A stretch of 64,000 nt of DNA from an uncultured Oscillospiraceae bacterium (GCA_934646005.1 CAKUED010000007.1:51509-115508), one strand, 5' to 3'. Shown: positions 26,201 to 35,300, counted from the first letter of the stretch. The notes: a model not told the origin generated them from the letters alone. A program made the numbers and translations.

Positions 26201-27545
26201 GCTGAGCGGACAGTGGGGTCTGTTCTTCTCGTTCCGAAGCGCATCGGGTGATGCAATCTGCGATTTCAGCACCATGGAGTTTGCCGCCGAGCCGATCCAC
26301 GTCACCAGTGTAAGCATCGACGAGACGCTGACGCTGGAGGTCAATGAAAGCAAGGCGCTGACCGCACACATCTACCCGGAAGCAGCTGCCGACAAAACTG
26401 TTTCCTGGAGCAACAGCGATCCTGAGATCGCAGCGGTCGACAGCAATGGTAATGTTACTGGCATAAAGAAGGGCAACGCTACCATCACCGTCACAACTAC
26501 AGACGGCAGCCTTACCGATACATGTGTCGTTACTGTCAATGACACTTTGGTCGATCGGGCATATGCGCTCATTGACGCGATCGGGGAGGTTACGAAAGAC
26601 AGCGGCGAAGAGATCGAAGCTGCGCGAGCTGCCTTTGACGCCCTGACTGATGCGCAAAAGTCCCGCGTTTCAAACGCCGCCGCACTGTCCCATGCAGAGC
26701 GTGCCTATGATGCAGCGCTTGCCGCCGAGGTTGGACGGCTCATCAATGCGATCGGAACTGTTACGCTGGATAGCGAAGAGCGCATTCAGACCGCGCGTGC
26801 TGCCTACGATCGACTGACCGATGTACAAAAGGATCTTGTAACAAATTTGGGCGCGCTTCAGGCAGCCGAGGCAGCCTTGAAAAAGCTGAAAGACGCAAAA
26901 GACGACAAGCCGAACACAACCCCTGTCGTTGCGAAACCGTCTGTGCGCGATTTTGGCAAAGACACCGCTTCTGCTGCATCGCTTCCTTTTACGGATGTTG
27001 CAAAAACCGCATGGTACTACAGTGCAGTCAATAGTGCATGGGAAAACCGGCTGATCGACGGCATCAGCAAAGATCGTTTCCTGCCGGAAGGAGAGCTGAC
27101 GCGCGCTCAGGCGATCAAACTGGCTGCTACCCTGCATCAGTTGGAGCACACCGGCTCCGTCAGCCTGACAAATGGTAATGCAAACTGGTACGATAGCTAC
27201 CTCAGCTATGCTGTTGAAAATGGCATCATTGAAAAGGACTACGCAGCCTACACCACAGCACAACTCAACGCGCCTGTAAGCCGCAGCGAATTTGTTCATA
27301 TCTTCCACGGTGCGCAGAGCGCGTATACAGTCATCAATAGCATTGCGGACAACGCGATCCCCGACGTGGATACGAATGATCTGTTTGCGACGGAGATCTA
27401 TGCATTCTACCGAGCAGGTATTCTGACCGGCTCTGACACTAAGGGAACGTTCCACCCGGCGCGCAGTATCTCGCGTGCTGAGGTTGCCGCGATCCTGATC
27501 CGTATGTACGATTCGGATGCTAGGCTGAGTTTTTCACTCGTATGA
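23286..27545 (+). CDS. Giant secreted GH43 glycoside hydrolase with SLH cell-wall anchor
   Basis: 1419 aa. A signal peptide (1-33) is followed by two tandem copies of a concanavalin-like domain of about 185 aa (about 38-220 and 223-405; shared SRQ/SPRQAGLTF, GLEYTIVG and KxGLFSSWY motifs). Then come a Big2 Ig-like domain (about 415-495) and a GH43 five-bladed propeller (about 500-830; DGEPHVFEDPDN, MFAPDIAEV, SDPAVFIDDDDRVYGYWG, FFEGSSLRKVGNKYVFIWAR). A beta-sandwich, a second Big2 (about 1000-1085), two roughly 60-aa helical repeats ending in LTDxQK motifs, and three SLH domains (about 1230-1415) complete it. GH43 members are arabinofuranosidases or xylosidases; specificity is not assignable here. 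It is divergent from the matching transporter operon. Confidence 0.9.
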   Translation: MNMKRTLQKLCSILLALIMLVGIVPAGILTVEAGSAPLRSTYWDFTDMTEETLRQDWTIGNEASDQWELTANGLVLKNNTGEINNGTNTNVFLTSVSGDYIAETKLQLSESWSSPRQAGLTFYGDTAKIKLALQGGSINFSMQDNGSWATLADGTTSVWLRVKKSGNEYAAYYSLDGLEYTIVGTRVMEASDPKLGLFSSWYEADNKAVTATFSYVSVTNNQGGPHSWNFTKTSSEQFAAEWEILREDPEQWELTSDGLVLKNVTGEINNDSNMNVFLTSGRGDYVVETKLLLSESWNSPRQAGLTFFGDTLKIKLALQGSGVNLSMMDNGTWAMLPDGTTSVWLRMKKSGNEYTAYYSLDGLEYTIVGMRTMEASNPKMGLFSSWYNADNKAVTVTFPFLNILDVSSATSKTLILNQQTLRLKVGDTFQLNATPSAAGSELGEVAWMSKDEAVVMVSQTGLLTAQAEGYAIVQAHSSTAGSGTMVVSVLPAETIYSSHQGNPYLPLWECIPDGEPHVFEDPDNPGTYRVYIYGSHDNRGDSEWCGLDQVVWSAPVEDLSVWRYDGVIFETNIDGDTGAMFAPDIAEVINDDGSKTYYFYPNSTGRRTANNVAVSNRPDGPFKVPSGTAGILGSDPAVFIDDDDRVYGYWGDTNYGQWGELDPETMCTLKPGESAHANLPSASQCEAENFDASAFNIVNDENAQRFRFFEGSSLRKVGNKYVFIWARTGASDELMGTRQSLAYAYSDSPAGPWKYGGIIVSSGGESVNGGHTFMSTNIHGSICEINDQWYIFYHRGLQGINPRQAMVEAVTVDWDEAPVTNGGQVRISTVESTSKGFALNGLDPYRQHSAGIVSYLTGNFNFSINYDRSSTTLPILNIKNGVIAGVKYFDFDKDVEENHQTTLCLNLCPKGVDGAVDVFLRPTTAANTPPVKTDGIITSVGEGSIKLGTVELTADMPQTMTAFTIDASKVDELSGQWGLFFSFRSASGDAICDFSTMEFAAEPIHVTSVSIDETLTLEVNESKALTAHIYPEAAADKTVSWSNSDPEIAAVDSNGNVTGIKKGNATITVTTTDGSLTDTCVVTVNDTLVDRAYALIDAIGEVTKDSGEEIEAARAAFDALTDAQKSRVSNAAALSHAERAYDAALAAEVGRLINAIGTVTLDSEERIQTARAAYDRLTDVQKDLVTNLGALQAAEAALKKLKDAKDDKPNTTPVVAKPSVRDFGKDTASAASLPFTDVAKTAWYYSAVNSAWENRLIDGISKDRFLPEGELTRAQAIKLAATLHQLEHTGSVSLTNGNANWYDSYLSYAVENGIIEKDYAAYTTAQLNAPVSRSEFVHIFHGAQSAYTVINSIADNAIPDVDTNDLFATEIYAFYRAGILTGSDTKGTFHPARSISRAEVAAILIRMYDSDARLSFSLV

Positions 27546-27560
27546 TCCAACATAGCAAAG

Positions 27561-27584
27561 TGGGGCAGGCAAATGCCTGCCCCA
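27561..27584 (+). terminator. Terminator-like hairpin after GH43
   Basis: TGGGGCAGGC-aaat-GCCTGCCCCA forms a perfect 10-bp stem starting 16 bp after the stop codon. It is followed by ATTACTTTG, a weak T-tract, so read-through into the dehydrogenase gene is possible. Confidence 0.65.
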
Positions 27585-27624
27585 ATTACTTTGAAACACA
27601 TAATATAAGAAAGGGTGCGAATTT

Positions 27625-28503
27625 ATGAGTGTTGACATGACAAAGTGGTGTGAACTCGCCCGGAAAAATATCCATGACCGCCCGGCGGGCGTGGGGCGCA
27701 TGGCAGGCAAGATCTGCATTGTGACCGGCGCGGCGCAGGGCTTCGGCAAAGGCATCGCCGAGGAGCTGTATAAGGAAGGCGCAACGGTCGTCATCGCGGA
27801 CATGAACGAGCCGCTTGCCAAGCAGGTCGCAGAAGAATTTGGCGAGCGCGCCGTCGCCATCGCGGTGAACGTATACGATGAGGAGTCCGTCGCCGCCATG
27901 GTCGGCAGGACCGTAGAGCTGTTCGGCGGGCTCGACCTCATGCTCTCGAACGCGGGCGTGGTGCGCTCCGGTCCGATCGCGCAGGTGGAAAAGAAGGACT
28001 TTGAGTTCGTCACCAACATCAACTACACCGGCTATTTCCTCTGCGCGAAATACGCCGCCATCATCATGCAGGCGCAGCACGAGGCCGACCCCGAGGCGAT
28101 GTTCGACATCGTGACGCTGAACTCCAAGTCGGGTCTCGAGGGATCTAACAAGAATTTTGCCTACGCGGGTTCGAAGTTCGGCGGGATCGGTCTCACGCAG
28201 TCGTTCGCGCTGGAGCTGTGCGCGTACAACATTAAGGTGAACGCCGTCTGCCCCGGCAACTTCCTCGACGGTCCGCTGTGGTCCGACCCTGAGCGCGGGC
28301 TGTTCGTGCAGTACCTGAACGCCGGCAAAGTGCCGGGCGCGAAAACGGTCGCCGATGTGCGGCGGTTCTACGAGGCGAAGGTCCCGATGAACCGCGGCTG
28401 TCTGCCCATCGACGTGGCGCGCGCCGTCATGTACTGCGTGGAGCAGAAGTATGAGACCGGGCAGGCGATCCCGGTGACGGGCGGGCAGGTTATGCTGAAC
28501 TGA
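27625..28503 (+). CDS. Short-chain dehydrogenase/reductase (sugar-alcohol dehydrogenase-like)
   Basis: The 292-aa classical SDR has the nucleotide-binding motif TGAAQGFGKGIAEEL near 35-50, NAG in LMLSNAGVVRSG, catalytic Ser in VTLNSKSG, and Tyr/Lys in YAGSKFGG. The acidic residue after the second strand (IADMNEP) favours NAD over NADP. It resembles sorbitol-6-phosphate dehydrogenase-type enzymes, so oxidation of a pentitol or hexitol derivative is a fair guess. It has markedly GC-rich codon use compared with the GH43 gene upstream, so it may have a separate origin. Confidence 0.85.
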   Translation: MSVDMTKWCELARKNIHDRPAGVGRMAGKICIVTGAAQGFGKGIAEELYKEGATVVIADMNEPLAKQVAEEFGERAVAIAVNVYDEESVAAMVGRTVELFGGLDLMLSNAGVVRSGPIAQVEKKDFEFVTNINYTGYFLCAKYAAIIMQAQHEADPEAMFDIVTLNSKSGLEGSNKNFAYAGSKFGGIGLTQSFALELCAYNIKVNAVCPGNFLDGPLWSDPERGLFVQYLNAGKVPGAKTVADVRRFYEAKVPMNRGCLPIDVARAVMYCVEQKYETGQAIPVTGGQVMLN

Positions 28504-28907
28504 TGGTAGGCTTGACTTACTGCGCATCTTGTCTGGATTCTGCATCCACCGGGATCAGTTATTTCGCCCAAAGGTGCAGACGCTCGCGAAAAAGGCAGTT
28601 TCTCTTTTGAATGCAGCATTCCGCATTTCTGATGCGATCCATGACTTTATGGGTGAAGGCGCAAAAGGACTATAACGTAAAACCGCGGTCAAGAAATTGA
28701 CCGCGGTTTTGCTGCTTTATCGACTTCCTATTTATTCTCGCACTCTGCCTGGCCGCGACATAATGCTCGCACACGTTGAGCTCCATTCGCTTTTCACTTT
28801 GTAAAAATTTCTCCACCGACTTACGGGACAAATTGTACATCCTCCGCAGAACTATAAGTACCAACGGCAAAATGCCGAACATTCATTATACGGAGGTTAT
28901 TCAAAAA
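28504..28907. other. Intergenic region with a terminator hairpin at 28679-28710
   Basis: AAAACCGCGGTCAA-gaaa-TTGACCGCGGTTTT is a perfect 14-bp stem with T-tract, a clear terminator for the upstream plus-strand genes (about 175 bp beyond the SDR stop). The 28504-28678 part has no recognisable gene. 28711-28907 presumably holds the promoter of the unknown gene at 28908, with CGGAGG at its end. Confidence 0.7.
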
Positions 28908-29801
28908 ATGACATCAAATGTTAACACTGGGGTTCTGATGCGAATGGATTCAACGGCGCGTATTCAAGAATGCTATCGTGAGCGGAAGCTCACATTCAGT
29001 TGTGCCGCTAATTGGGTTGATTACGCGATGAATGGCAACTATGAAACCGGCGATTTTCTCGAATGTGTATTTGCACATCTTCCCGTCTGGGACAAGCGTC
29101 TGTACGAACTGAAAGATTCCCACGGTCTCCCCATGGGGCGTCATGTGTTTATTCTGTACCGAAGAGATCTGCCGACGGCGTATGTCCGTTACATCCCCAC
29201 TTTATTGACTCCCGCCATGTGTTTCTTCTCTTTTGCCGCCGAGCATAAGAAAAATGTGCCCAGCAGTTGCATTCCAGCCTTACATGGGATTCCACCGCTC
29301 GACCTTGATCGTTATCGTGCAGCTATGAACTATAGCCGCGAGGACTCCAGCTTCTTATTCATCATGGATTTCGACAGTTTCTATAAAGAATTGAAGGCGG
29401 CAATCCCAATTGCAGTTCAGCGCAATGCGGATATGCTCACGACGGAACGTTACTACGAAAACGGTCAAACCGTCGAGCTGTTTATGAAAGAAGTTGACTA
29501 TCACAGGCACGACATCAACGACCTATATTTTGACGACGCTTTTACTCCTGGCGAAGAACTGTTCTGGAAATCGCCCAAGTACAGTTGGCAGTCGGAGCTT
29601 CGCTTCACCATCTCAAATATCAATTTCAAACAGTTCTACGATCCGGCTCAATATGATTACAGAAAAAATCGTCTCGATGTGTATCTGCCGCACCTGCAGG
29701 AGTACTCTTTCGTTGTTCCTGCAAGCGAAGTAGGTTCAGTAGAATTTCCCGAGACTGGCATACCAAACGAAATGCAATGTATCATCCGTGCAAAGCGGTA
29801 A
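28908..29801 (+). CDS. Protein of unknown function, possible defence cargo (DUF2971-like layout)
   Basis: 297 aa from ATG 28908 (CGGAGG 11 bp upstream; the frame is open 44 codons further but without a site). No family is recognised with confidence. It has FSCAANWVDYAMNGNYETGD near the N-terminus, CFFSFAAEH centrally, and KYSWQSELRFTISN near the C-terminus. The last resembles the YEKEFRF motif of DUF2971 proteins, and the order (structural N-terminus, SxS/SFA core, ExRF) is similar. It faces the KAP NTPase gene across a shared terminator. The two could be a cargo pair. Confidence 0.6.
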   Translation: MTSNVNTGVLMRMDSTARIQECYRERKLTFSCAANWVDYAMNGNYETGDFLECVFAHLPVWDKRLYELKDSHGLPMGRHVFILYRRDLPTAYVRYIPTLLTPAMCFFSFAAEHKKNVPSSCIPALHGIPPLDLDRYRAAMNYSREDSSFLFIMDFDSFYKELKAAIPIAVQRNADMLTTERYYENGQTVELFMKEVDYHRHDINDLYFDDAFTPGEELFWKSPKYSWQSELRFTISNINFKQFYDPAQYDYRKNRLDVYLPHLQEYSFVVPASEVGSVEFPETGIPNEMQCIIRAKR

Positions 29802-29886
29802 CACCTTATTTTCTTCTCTGTGTTACTTCTCCGATAGAGTTTGCCCTTCAAGCCGCGCCATGGTGTCATGGCACTGGTGACAGCAA

Positions 29887-29924
29887 AGCCGCGGACGTTC
29901 TCCTTGGCGGGAACGTCCGCGGCT
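29887..29924. terminator. Bidirectional terminator between convergent genes
   Basis: AGCCGCGGACGTTC and GAACGTCCGCGGCT form a perfect 14-bp stem with a 10-nt loop, midway between the stop codons at 29801 (+) and 29931 (-). Confidence 0.75.
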
Positions 29925-29930
29925 CAGGTT

Positions 29931-32144
29931 CTAGCAGCTTTCCTCTATCTGACCTCTTATCTGATTCAATTCTTCCAAAACCCCGTCCTCGGCAATTTCC
30001 TTTTCACAATTCGGATCCGAGGCAGGTTGCTCCATGCTGCGCATAAACACAATTGCATTCATTTGATCATCTTTCGGAAGTGTGAAAAAACGCTCTGTTC
30101 CTACAAAAGCCTTAACACGTTGACAAGCCTTGTCCACATCAATAAACTCGCCGAGCTTCTTCCGATTCACGCTCCGCGTTTTATAGGCAATTCTCGCCAC
30201 TGTTGTGCCTCGACTTGTACAATAGCTTATTACCCTCGCAAGAGCCTGGTCGTCAACGACGAGCGTCTTCTTAATGTCTGCAGCAAGCTCTGGATCTATT
30301 TGTTCCAGCATCCACAAAAAATCCAGGTCATTTCTTTGCCTCAACACAATACCGAATTCAACCGCCGCAAGGACACGTTTCCTGAATATTTCCTCCAAGG
30401 CAACAACGTTTTCCTCTGGGATGACCGCTTCGTCTTTATCCACTGCTTTCTCTGTAAACCGACCGCATTGTTTTTCAAAATCCTGCAACAGTAAAGCCAA
30501 AGTTGATGGTTGAACGCTCTTGTCGCCGAAAAGCGAGATAGTAAACGCACAACGTGTCTGTATATCTATCCGTTTTAGCAGAAAATCGGTGCAGTTGAGA
30601 AGACGCCAGTTAAACGGATATGCCAATAATAAGCCGCTGTCATCAACTTCAAAAGAGCTCCAATTACGAGCAAGCGCCGATATTATCAAAGGTGCTCTAT
30701 CTGCCGAAATTGTTGACGCAGTTTCGTTGCTGGCATGAGCTTCTATTTCGTCAAGTAAGCGGACGATTCTTCCTTCCCTATAAATCTGCATTACACTTTC
30801 GGAAAGCTCGTCCTCAGACGCAGTACACATTAAATCTCGTACCCTTTCTGTAGGAATCGCACTGTCTTCAAGATGTAGTGCGAAATACCGGTCGAAGCAT
30901 TCTGAAGCGGAAATATTATTATGTATTAAGAAATCTCTGGCAGAATAGTATCTGCCAATGCTGCGCGACACTCCGAGCTCGTTCTTTATCCCGGGGAATA
31001 AAATGCCAAGGATGTTCCTTGCTGCCTCCATATTTGCAACCGTTCCATCACGCGAAAGTATCAGTGAGATTGTACTCTCTATACGTTTCTTATTCTCTTC
31101 CTGATGAGCATATAAGTACCCCTGACTTGAGCCACAAAGTATTTCTTTATAACCAGCCAGCTTTGAATACACAGATGGCTCGAAAACCTGCAAGGCAACA
31201 AGTCCAAGCAAATCGACAGCGTCCGTTTCATCTTTCAGCAGCTGATACTTCATAGAGAATACATTCGCATAGCGATTAACATCTCTTATCGACCGAACAT
31301 AGTGTCTTAGTCCATATTGGTATAACTCAGCCCACGATGCCTTATCCCAACGCTCAACCGGAATATTCTCCAAAATACCCTGCAGTTTTGAAAATAGCGC
31401 TTCGTGAATACTAGTCATATTCGGCGCAGGAATTTCAAAAGGCATCTGAATGATTTTCTCTAAATAATCTTTTCCATTTCCATGCTGAACCTCACCAAGC
31501 GCGCGAACCACAACATCATAGTCAAAAGCCAAAATATATACTGTATTAGGAAAGTCCGCCAATGCCTTTACCAACTGAAAAACGGCAATAATTTCTTCTT
31601 CAGATAACCGATCTATGTCATCAATAGACACAATTAGTTTTATTTGTTCTTCTCTCAACTTACTGATAATTTGCTCTTTGCTACTTTGTAAGTTTCCAGA
31701 CCGCTTTTCAACTTGCCTCTTTGCTTCATCGCCAGCAGCTTTACCAACAGCAGCTAATATCGAACCAATGCCTGGAATCAGGTTGGCTGCTTCAAATATA
31801 TCTGCATATTGGTCAATCAGTTTCCACACCTTTTCTGATGTTGACTTTTTCAGTTTTATCGCGGAGGACATTTGCTTAAAAAATTGAGAAGTAAGTTGCT
31901 TTGGATCGGAGCAAAGCCATGGGTTGAATCGAAGAACCACTGCACCACTATCCCGTTCCTCAATCGTTTCAAGCACCATGTTTACCAAAGAAGTCTTTCC
32001 GCTTCCCCACGCGCCATAAAGTCCGATCGTAAACGCAGCAGGAAACGAACATTGTAGTACCGTTGCTGCAAGACTTTTTGCAAAGGAAGCTCTGTTTAAT
32101 CTGTCTTCTGAAGATTTTTTGATTGGCAAATCAGGGCTGATCAT
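29931..32144 (-). CDS. KAP family P-loop NTPase
   Basis: The 737-aa protein has Walker A GLYGAWGSGKTSLVNMVL near residue 45, the KAP motif VVLRFNPWLCSDP, and Walker B LIVSIDDIDRLSEEEII near 190. A long C-terminal helical region without family match follows. No clear paired transmembrane helices are visible in the P-loop domain, unlike many KAP proteins. ATG 32144 has AGGAGG 7 bp upstream. KAP NTPases are recurrent in anti-phage and mobile-element modules; a defence role for this one is inference. It is convergent with the unknown gene at 28908 and clearly more AT-rich than the conjugation genes. Confidence 0.85.
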   Translation of the reverse strand: MISPDLPIKKSSEDRLNRASFAKSLAATVLQCSFPAAFTIGLYGAWGSGKTSLVNMVLETIEERDSGAVVLRFNPWLCSDPKQLTSQFFKQMSSAIKLKKSTSEKVWKLIDQYADIFEAANLIPGIGSILAAVGKAAGDEAKRQVEKRSGNLQSSKEQIISKLREEQIKLIVSIDDIDRLSEEEIIAVFQLVKALADFPNTVYILAFDYDVVVRALGEVQHGNGKDYLEKIIQMPFEIPAPNMTSIHEALFSKLQGILENIPVERWDKASWAELYQYGLRHYVRSIRDVNRYANVFSMKYQLLKDETDAVDLLGLVALQVFEPSVYSKLAGYKEILCGSSQGYLYAHQEENKKRIESTISLILSRDGTVANMEAARNILGILFPGIKNELGVSRSIGRYYSARDFLIHNNISASECFDRYFALHLEDSAIPTERVRDLMCTASEDELSESVMQIYREGRIVRLLDEIEAHASNETASTISADRAPLIISALARNWSSFEVDDSGLLLAYPFNWRLLNCTDFLLKRIDIQTRCAFTISLFGDKSVQPSTLALLLQDFEKQCGRFTEKAVDKDEAVIPEENVVALEEIFRKRVLAAVEFGIVLRQRNDLDFLWMLEQIDPELAADIKKTLVVDDQALARVISYCTSRGTTVARIAYKTRSVNRKKLGEFIDVDKACQRVKAFVGTERFFTLPKDDQMNAIVFMRSMEQPASDPNCEKEIAEDGVLEELNQIRGQIEESC

Positions 32145-32327
32145 TTCGTGTCCTCCTGTCATTCATAATCTTTTGCTTCCTCTCAGAAAAGCGCGAATGC
32201 ACGACCTTTGGGCGCAAATTGTGCAAAAGCTGTCATCTAGTTTTAGTATACCATTAGCCACAAGAAATGGCAAATTTTCCGCAAAAGTATATTGGCCTGT
32301 TGCCGGCAGACACATTCAGATTTCCTG

Positions 32328-32588
32328 CTAAGGCTCAATAATAACGTAGAGATTTGAGGTACAACTTCCATTGTCCCGATAGCGTCTTTGGCGCTGGATG
32401 TATCCGGCGCATTCCAGATCGTTCAACGCCCGCTGTACCGTGCGCGGCGAGAGGTGCAGGTCGCGGGCAATGGTTATCACACCCGGCCAGCAGCTCCCGC
32501 CGCCTGCGCGGTCGCGGAGATACATATAGACGGTCCGCGCTCGATGCGGCAGGTCTGGATCGGCGTAAATTTCACCGAAGAAGCTCAT
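32328..32588 (-). CDS. Winged-helix DNA-binding protein at end of transfer operon
   Basis: An 86-aa protein starting MSFFGEIYADPDLPHRARTV. The core WPGVITIARDLHLSPRTVQR followed by ALNDLECAGYIQ is a helix-turn-helix of replication-initiator/MarR-like type. Its ATG overlaps the VirD4 stop by 4 bp. It could autoregulate the transfer operon or assist replication of the circular form; the sequence cannot decide. Confidence 0.75.
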   Translation of the reverse strand: MSFFGEIYADPDLPHRARTVYMYLRDRAGGGSCWPGVITIARDLHLSPRTVQRALNDLECAGYIQRQRRYRDNGSCTSNLYVIIEP

Positions 32589-34333
32589 TTCTCGGCATAG
32601 CTGCTCATATAGTCATCCGCTTTCGGCGCTGTTGGCGGGCGCTTCTGTGGCATGGATTTTCTTTTAATGTTCATCAGCAATTCCTCCTTTCCTGCGTAAT
32701 AGGCCTCGCGCTGGGCACACTCCGGCGTTTGATAGGGTTCTTCAAACGAAATGCCCCACTTAAAATAGAGCTGCAGCTTCGTGCGCATCGGGTGCGCGCC
32801 GGTTTTCATCACGATGAAGTCACCTTTTGGCAGATTTTTCAGTTCGTCGGGCGACAAAAGCGCGCGCTCCGCCATCTGCAAGCTCTGGCTTGTATTGTCC
32901 TTGCCTTTGCTGACAGAACCAGTCAAAACTGTCCGGCTGCCGAGGGCTTTGGAAAGCGTTTCCGCCGTCTGGCTGTTCGGCGCGAAGCCGCCGAAGATCG
33001 TGTCCTGACAGTTGTCCCCTATAATTTCCGCTCCTTCTTTTCCGTAATTTTTTTCAAGCTGCGCAAGGCTTTGAATGATCGGCACGAGCGTCAGCTTGCG
33101 GCTTCGGCCTGCGGAGAACAGGGGCAGAATATCGAATGGCGGCATCGTGCCAAGCTCGTCACAGTAGAATACGACGCGGTTTTGCAGCTTGCCGCCATGC
33201 TCATCGGCGACGGAGAACAGCTCGCGCGAGAGGTTCTGGATCATTAGACCAGCCATAAAATTTTTGGTATTGTCTTCCTCTGGCAGCACAAGGAAAATCG
33301 CGGATTTTTCTGCCGCAAAGTGTTCTGCGTCGATGGCGCTGTCAAAGCAAAGCACCTGCTCCAGCTCGGAATCCAGAAAAGCATTCAAGCGAGAAAGCAC
33401 TGTCGACATAACGGATGCCATGCCCTGTTCCGACGTGTTGAGCGCTGCACCCGCAAACCATCTGGCTTTGTGGGTCGAGGGTAGGTTGTCCATCAAGACC
33501 TGAAAGTCGGTTTTCTTGTTCGGACCGCTGGGCGTGAGAAGCTCCTGTACCAGCTTGAACACAGACACGATATGCCGCTTTTCATGCCCCGCGCTGTCGG
33601 GCGGAACGTACTCGGCAAGGAGTAAGATGACCGATGTGAGAAGTCCCTCGGCGGCATCATAGAAGAACGCATTCTGCCCGCGATCCTGATCGTCACCGCC
33701 CGGATTGACAATGGTTTTGGCAAGGATCTTCGCGTATTTTTCCGCTTTGGCTCTGGCAGCAAGGTTGTCCTGGCGCTCCCGCGCAATGTCCATGTAGCGG
33801 TTGATGAGCGTCAACAGATTGCTCCCATCCGAGCGCGTTGGGTTGCGAAGATCAATCACGGAAACGTGGTAACCGTAGTATTTTTGCGCAATCGTTCCGT
33901 AATTTCTTGCCAAATCCCCTTTCGTATCAAGCGCCAGAAAACTCATGCCGCTGGCACAGGCAAATTCGAGATTCGGATACAGGAAAAAGGCGGTTTTTCC
34001 GACACCCGATGCGCCGATCATCAAACAATGCACATCATCGCGGTCGACCAGTGCATCTAACTGCTTGCCGCGCTGCGTGCTGCCGAGAATCAGCCCCTGC
34101 ACCTCCGGCAAGTTCTTTCCCACACGCCATGACGCAACGTCAAACGGCACGTTCGCAAATGTCTTTTTGATCTCCTGTGTGGTAGCCCACCTCGCCGTTC
34201 CGTGCTGTCCGTCGCCCACGGTTTTGGATTTGATACCGTTGAGCGAGTAATTACTAGTAAGAACCGAAAGCAGGACAATGAACAGAACGATCACCACGCC
34301 GACCGCAATCAGCGGCGTTACAGACTCAGGCAT
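32585..34333 (-). CDS. VirD4/TraG-type conjugative coupling protein
   Basis: The 582-aa protein has an N-terminal membrane segment (about 7-25), Walker A IGASGVGKTAFFLYPN near 130, the TraG/VirD4 motif FLALDTKGDLARNYG, Walker B VVFYCDELGTMPPF, and RKLTLVPIIQSLAQLEKNYG. It couples the relaxase-bound DNA strand to the type IV secretion channel. ATG 34333 has AAGGAGG upstream and overlaps the end of the Toprim gene. Gene size is normal for Gram-positive ICE coupling proteins. Confidence 0.93.
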   Translation of the reverse strand: MPESVTPLIAVGVVIVLFIVLLSVLTSNYSLNGIKSKTVGDGQHGTARWATTQEIKKTFANVPFDVASWRVGKNLPEVQGLILGSTQRGKQLDALVDRDDVHCLMIGASGVGKTAFFLYPNLEFACASGMSFLALDTKGDLARNYGTIAQKYYGYHVSVIDLRNPTRSDGSNLLTLINRYMDIARERQDNLAARAKAEKYAKILAKTIVNPGGDDQDRGQNAFFYDAAEGLLTSVILLLAEYVPPDSAGHEKRHIVSVFKLVQELLTPSGPNKKTDFQVLMDNLPSTHKARWFAGAALNTSEQGMASVMSTVLSRLNAFLDSELEQVLCFDSAIDAEHFAAEKSAIFLVLPEEDNTKNFMAGLMIQNLSRELFSVADEHGGKLQNRVVFYCDELGTMPPFDILPLFSAGRSRKLTLVPIIQSLAQLEKNYGKEGAEIIGDNCQDTIFGGFAPNSQTAETLSKALGSRTVLTGSVSKGKDNTSQSLQMAERALLSPDELKNLPKGDFIVMKTGAHPMRTKLQLYFKWGISFEEPYQTPECAQREAYYAGKEELLMNIKRKSMPQKRPPTAPKADDYMSSYAEK

Positions 34334-35253
34334 GGTGCAAGTTCCTCCTTCTGAGCATGAAGAAGATCATCGTTCCAGTCTTTCATTTCCGATACAAGCC
34401 GCTCTGTCATAATGCCACGTTCGCGCAGAAGTTCTGCCATTCGTTCACTCGCGGCGTGACCGGCATTGTCGTTATCAAGGCAGAGATATACCATTTTCGT
34501 ATCAGGCTTCAGCATCTGCAAGACTGGAATCGGAGATGTGCCGCAGCAGGCGACGTAGCTATGCTCCTGCCACTGATGCGGGTTCATGGAAATGTAAGAG
34601 AGCATATCAATGGGCGCTTCGAACACATACAGGCTTCCATCTGTGCCGGTATGATGAAAACTGTAACGCGGATCGCTGGACTCGACGTTCAGGCGAAATG
34701 CTTTGCCGAAGCTGTTCGTGCTGCGCAGATGCGCGTGGCGCGGACAATTTCCTTCATCCGTGCCAATGAACACAGCGTTATGATGCGCCGCGTCTTCGTA
34801 GAGCAGTTTTCTGCGGGCGAAGTAGGAAACCACATCCGCGTCCAGCCCTCGCGTTTTGAGCAGATACGCAAACACGCGGTGCATATTCGCGTTCGGAACG
34901 GGCGGTGCAAATGGCTTCTGCTCGACTGACTCCTGTTTCATTGCCTGCGGATAAACCGATCCCATGCTCTCGCCCAGCAGCATGGACATGGCTTCGACGT
35001 AGCTCTTGCCGTAATATTTTTGAACGAAGCTGACTGCTCGACCGCCCTCGTTCGAGGCATGGTCGAACCACTCGCAGCCGTGAACCGTGACGCTGTGGTC
35101 GCTGGCCAGTCGCTTTTCCCGTCCAGACTTGATAAGCTTTTCGCCCTGCCGAAGGAGAAATTCTTCAAGGTCAACGGTCGCGGCACGTTCTTTCTGTTCT
35201 GGGGTAAATTCAATAAATTTGCTGATTTTTCTCACCACTTTCTGCGGTTGCAA
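34318..35253 (-). CDS. DUF3991/Toprim primase-like protein
   Basis: This 311-aa protein has an N-terminal CHC2-like zinc-finger region in degenerate form (ASDHSVTVHGCEWFDHASNEG) and a C-terminal Toprim domain with VFEAPIDMLSYISM and VYLCLDNDNAGHAASER. Such proteins accompany relaxases in clostridial ICEs and may prime or process transferred single-stranded DNA. The start is uncertain: the frame opens at TTG 35253 with no good ribosome site, and GTG 35238 is an alternative. Confidence 0.82.
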   Translation of the reverse strand: MQPQKVVRKISKFIEFTPEQKERAATVDLEEFLLRQGEKLIKSGREKRLASDHSVTVHGCEWFDHASNEGGRAVSFVQKYYGKSYVEAMSMLLGESMGSVYPQAMKQESVEQKPFAPPVPNANMHRVFAYLLKTRGLDADVVSYFARRKLLYEDAAHHNAVFIGTDEGNCPRHAHLRSTNSFGKAFRLNVESSDPRYSFHHTGTDGSLYVFEAPIDMLSYISMNPHQWQEHSYVACCGTSPIPVLQMLKPDTKMVYLCLDNDNAGHAASERMAELLRERGIMTERLVSEMKDWNDDLLHAQKEELAPCLSL

Positions 35254-35300
35254 AGAGTTTTGTTTTAGGGTATACTGTCCGTAGGAAGGAGGCAGTCGCT

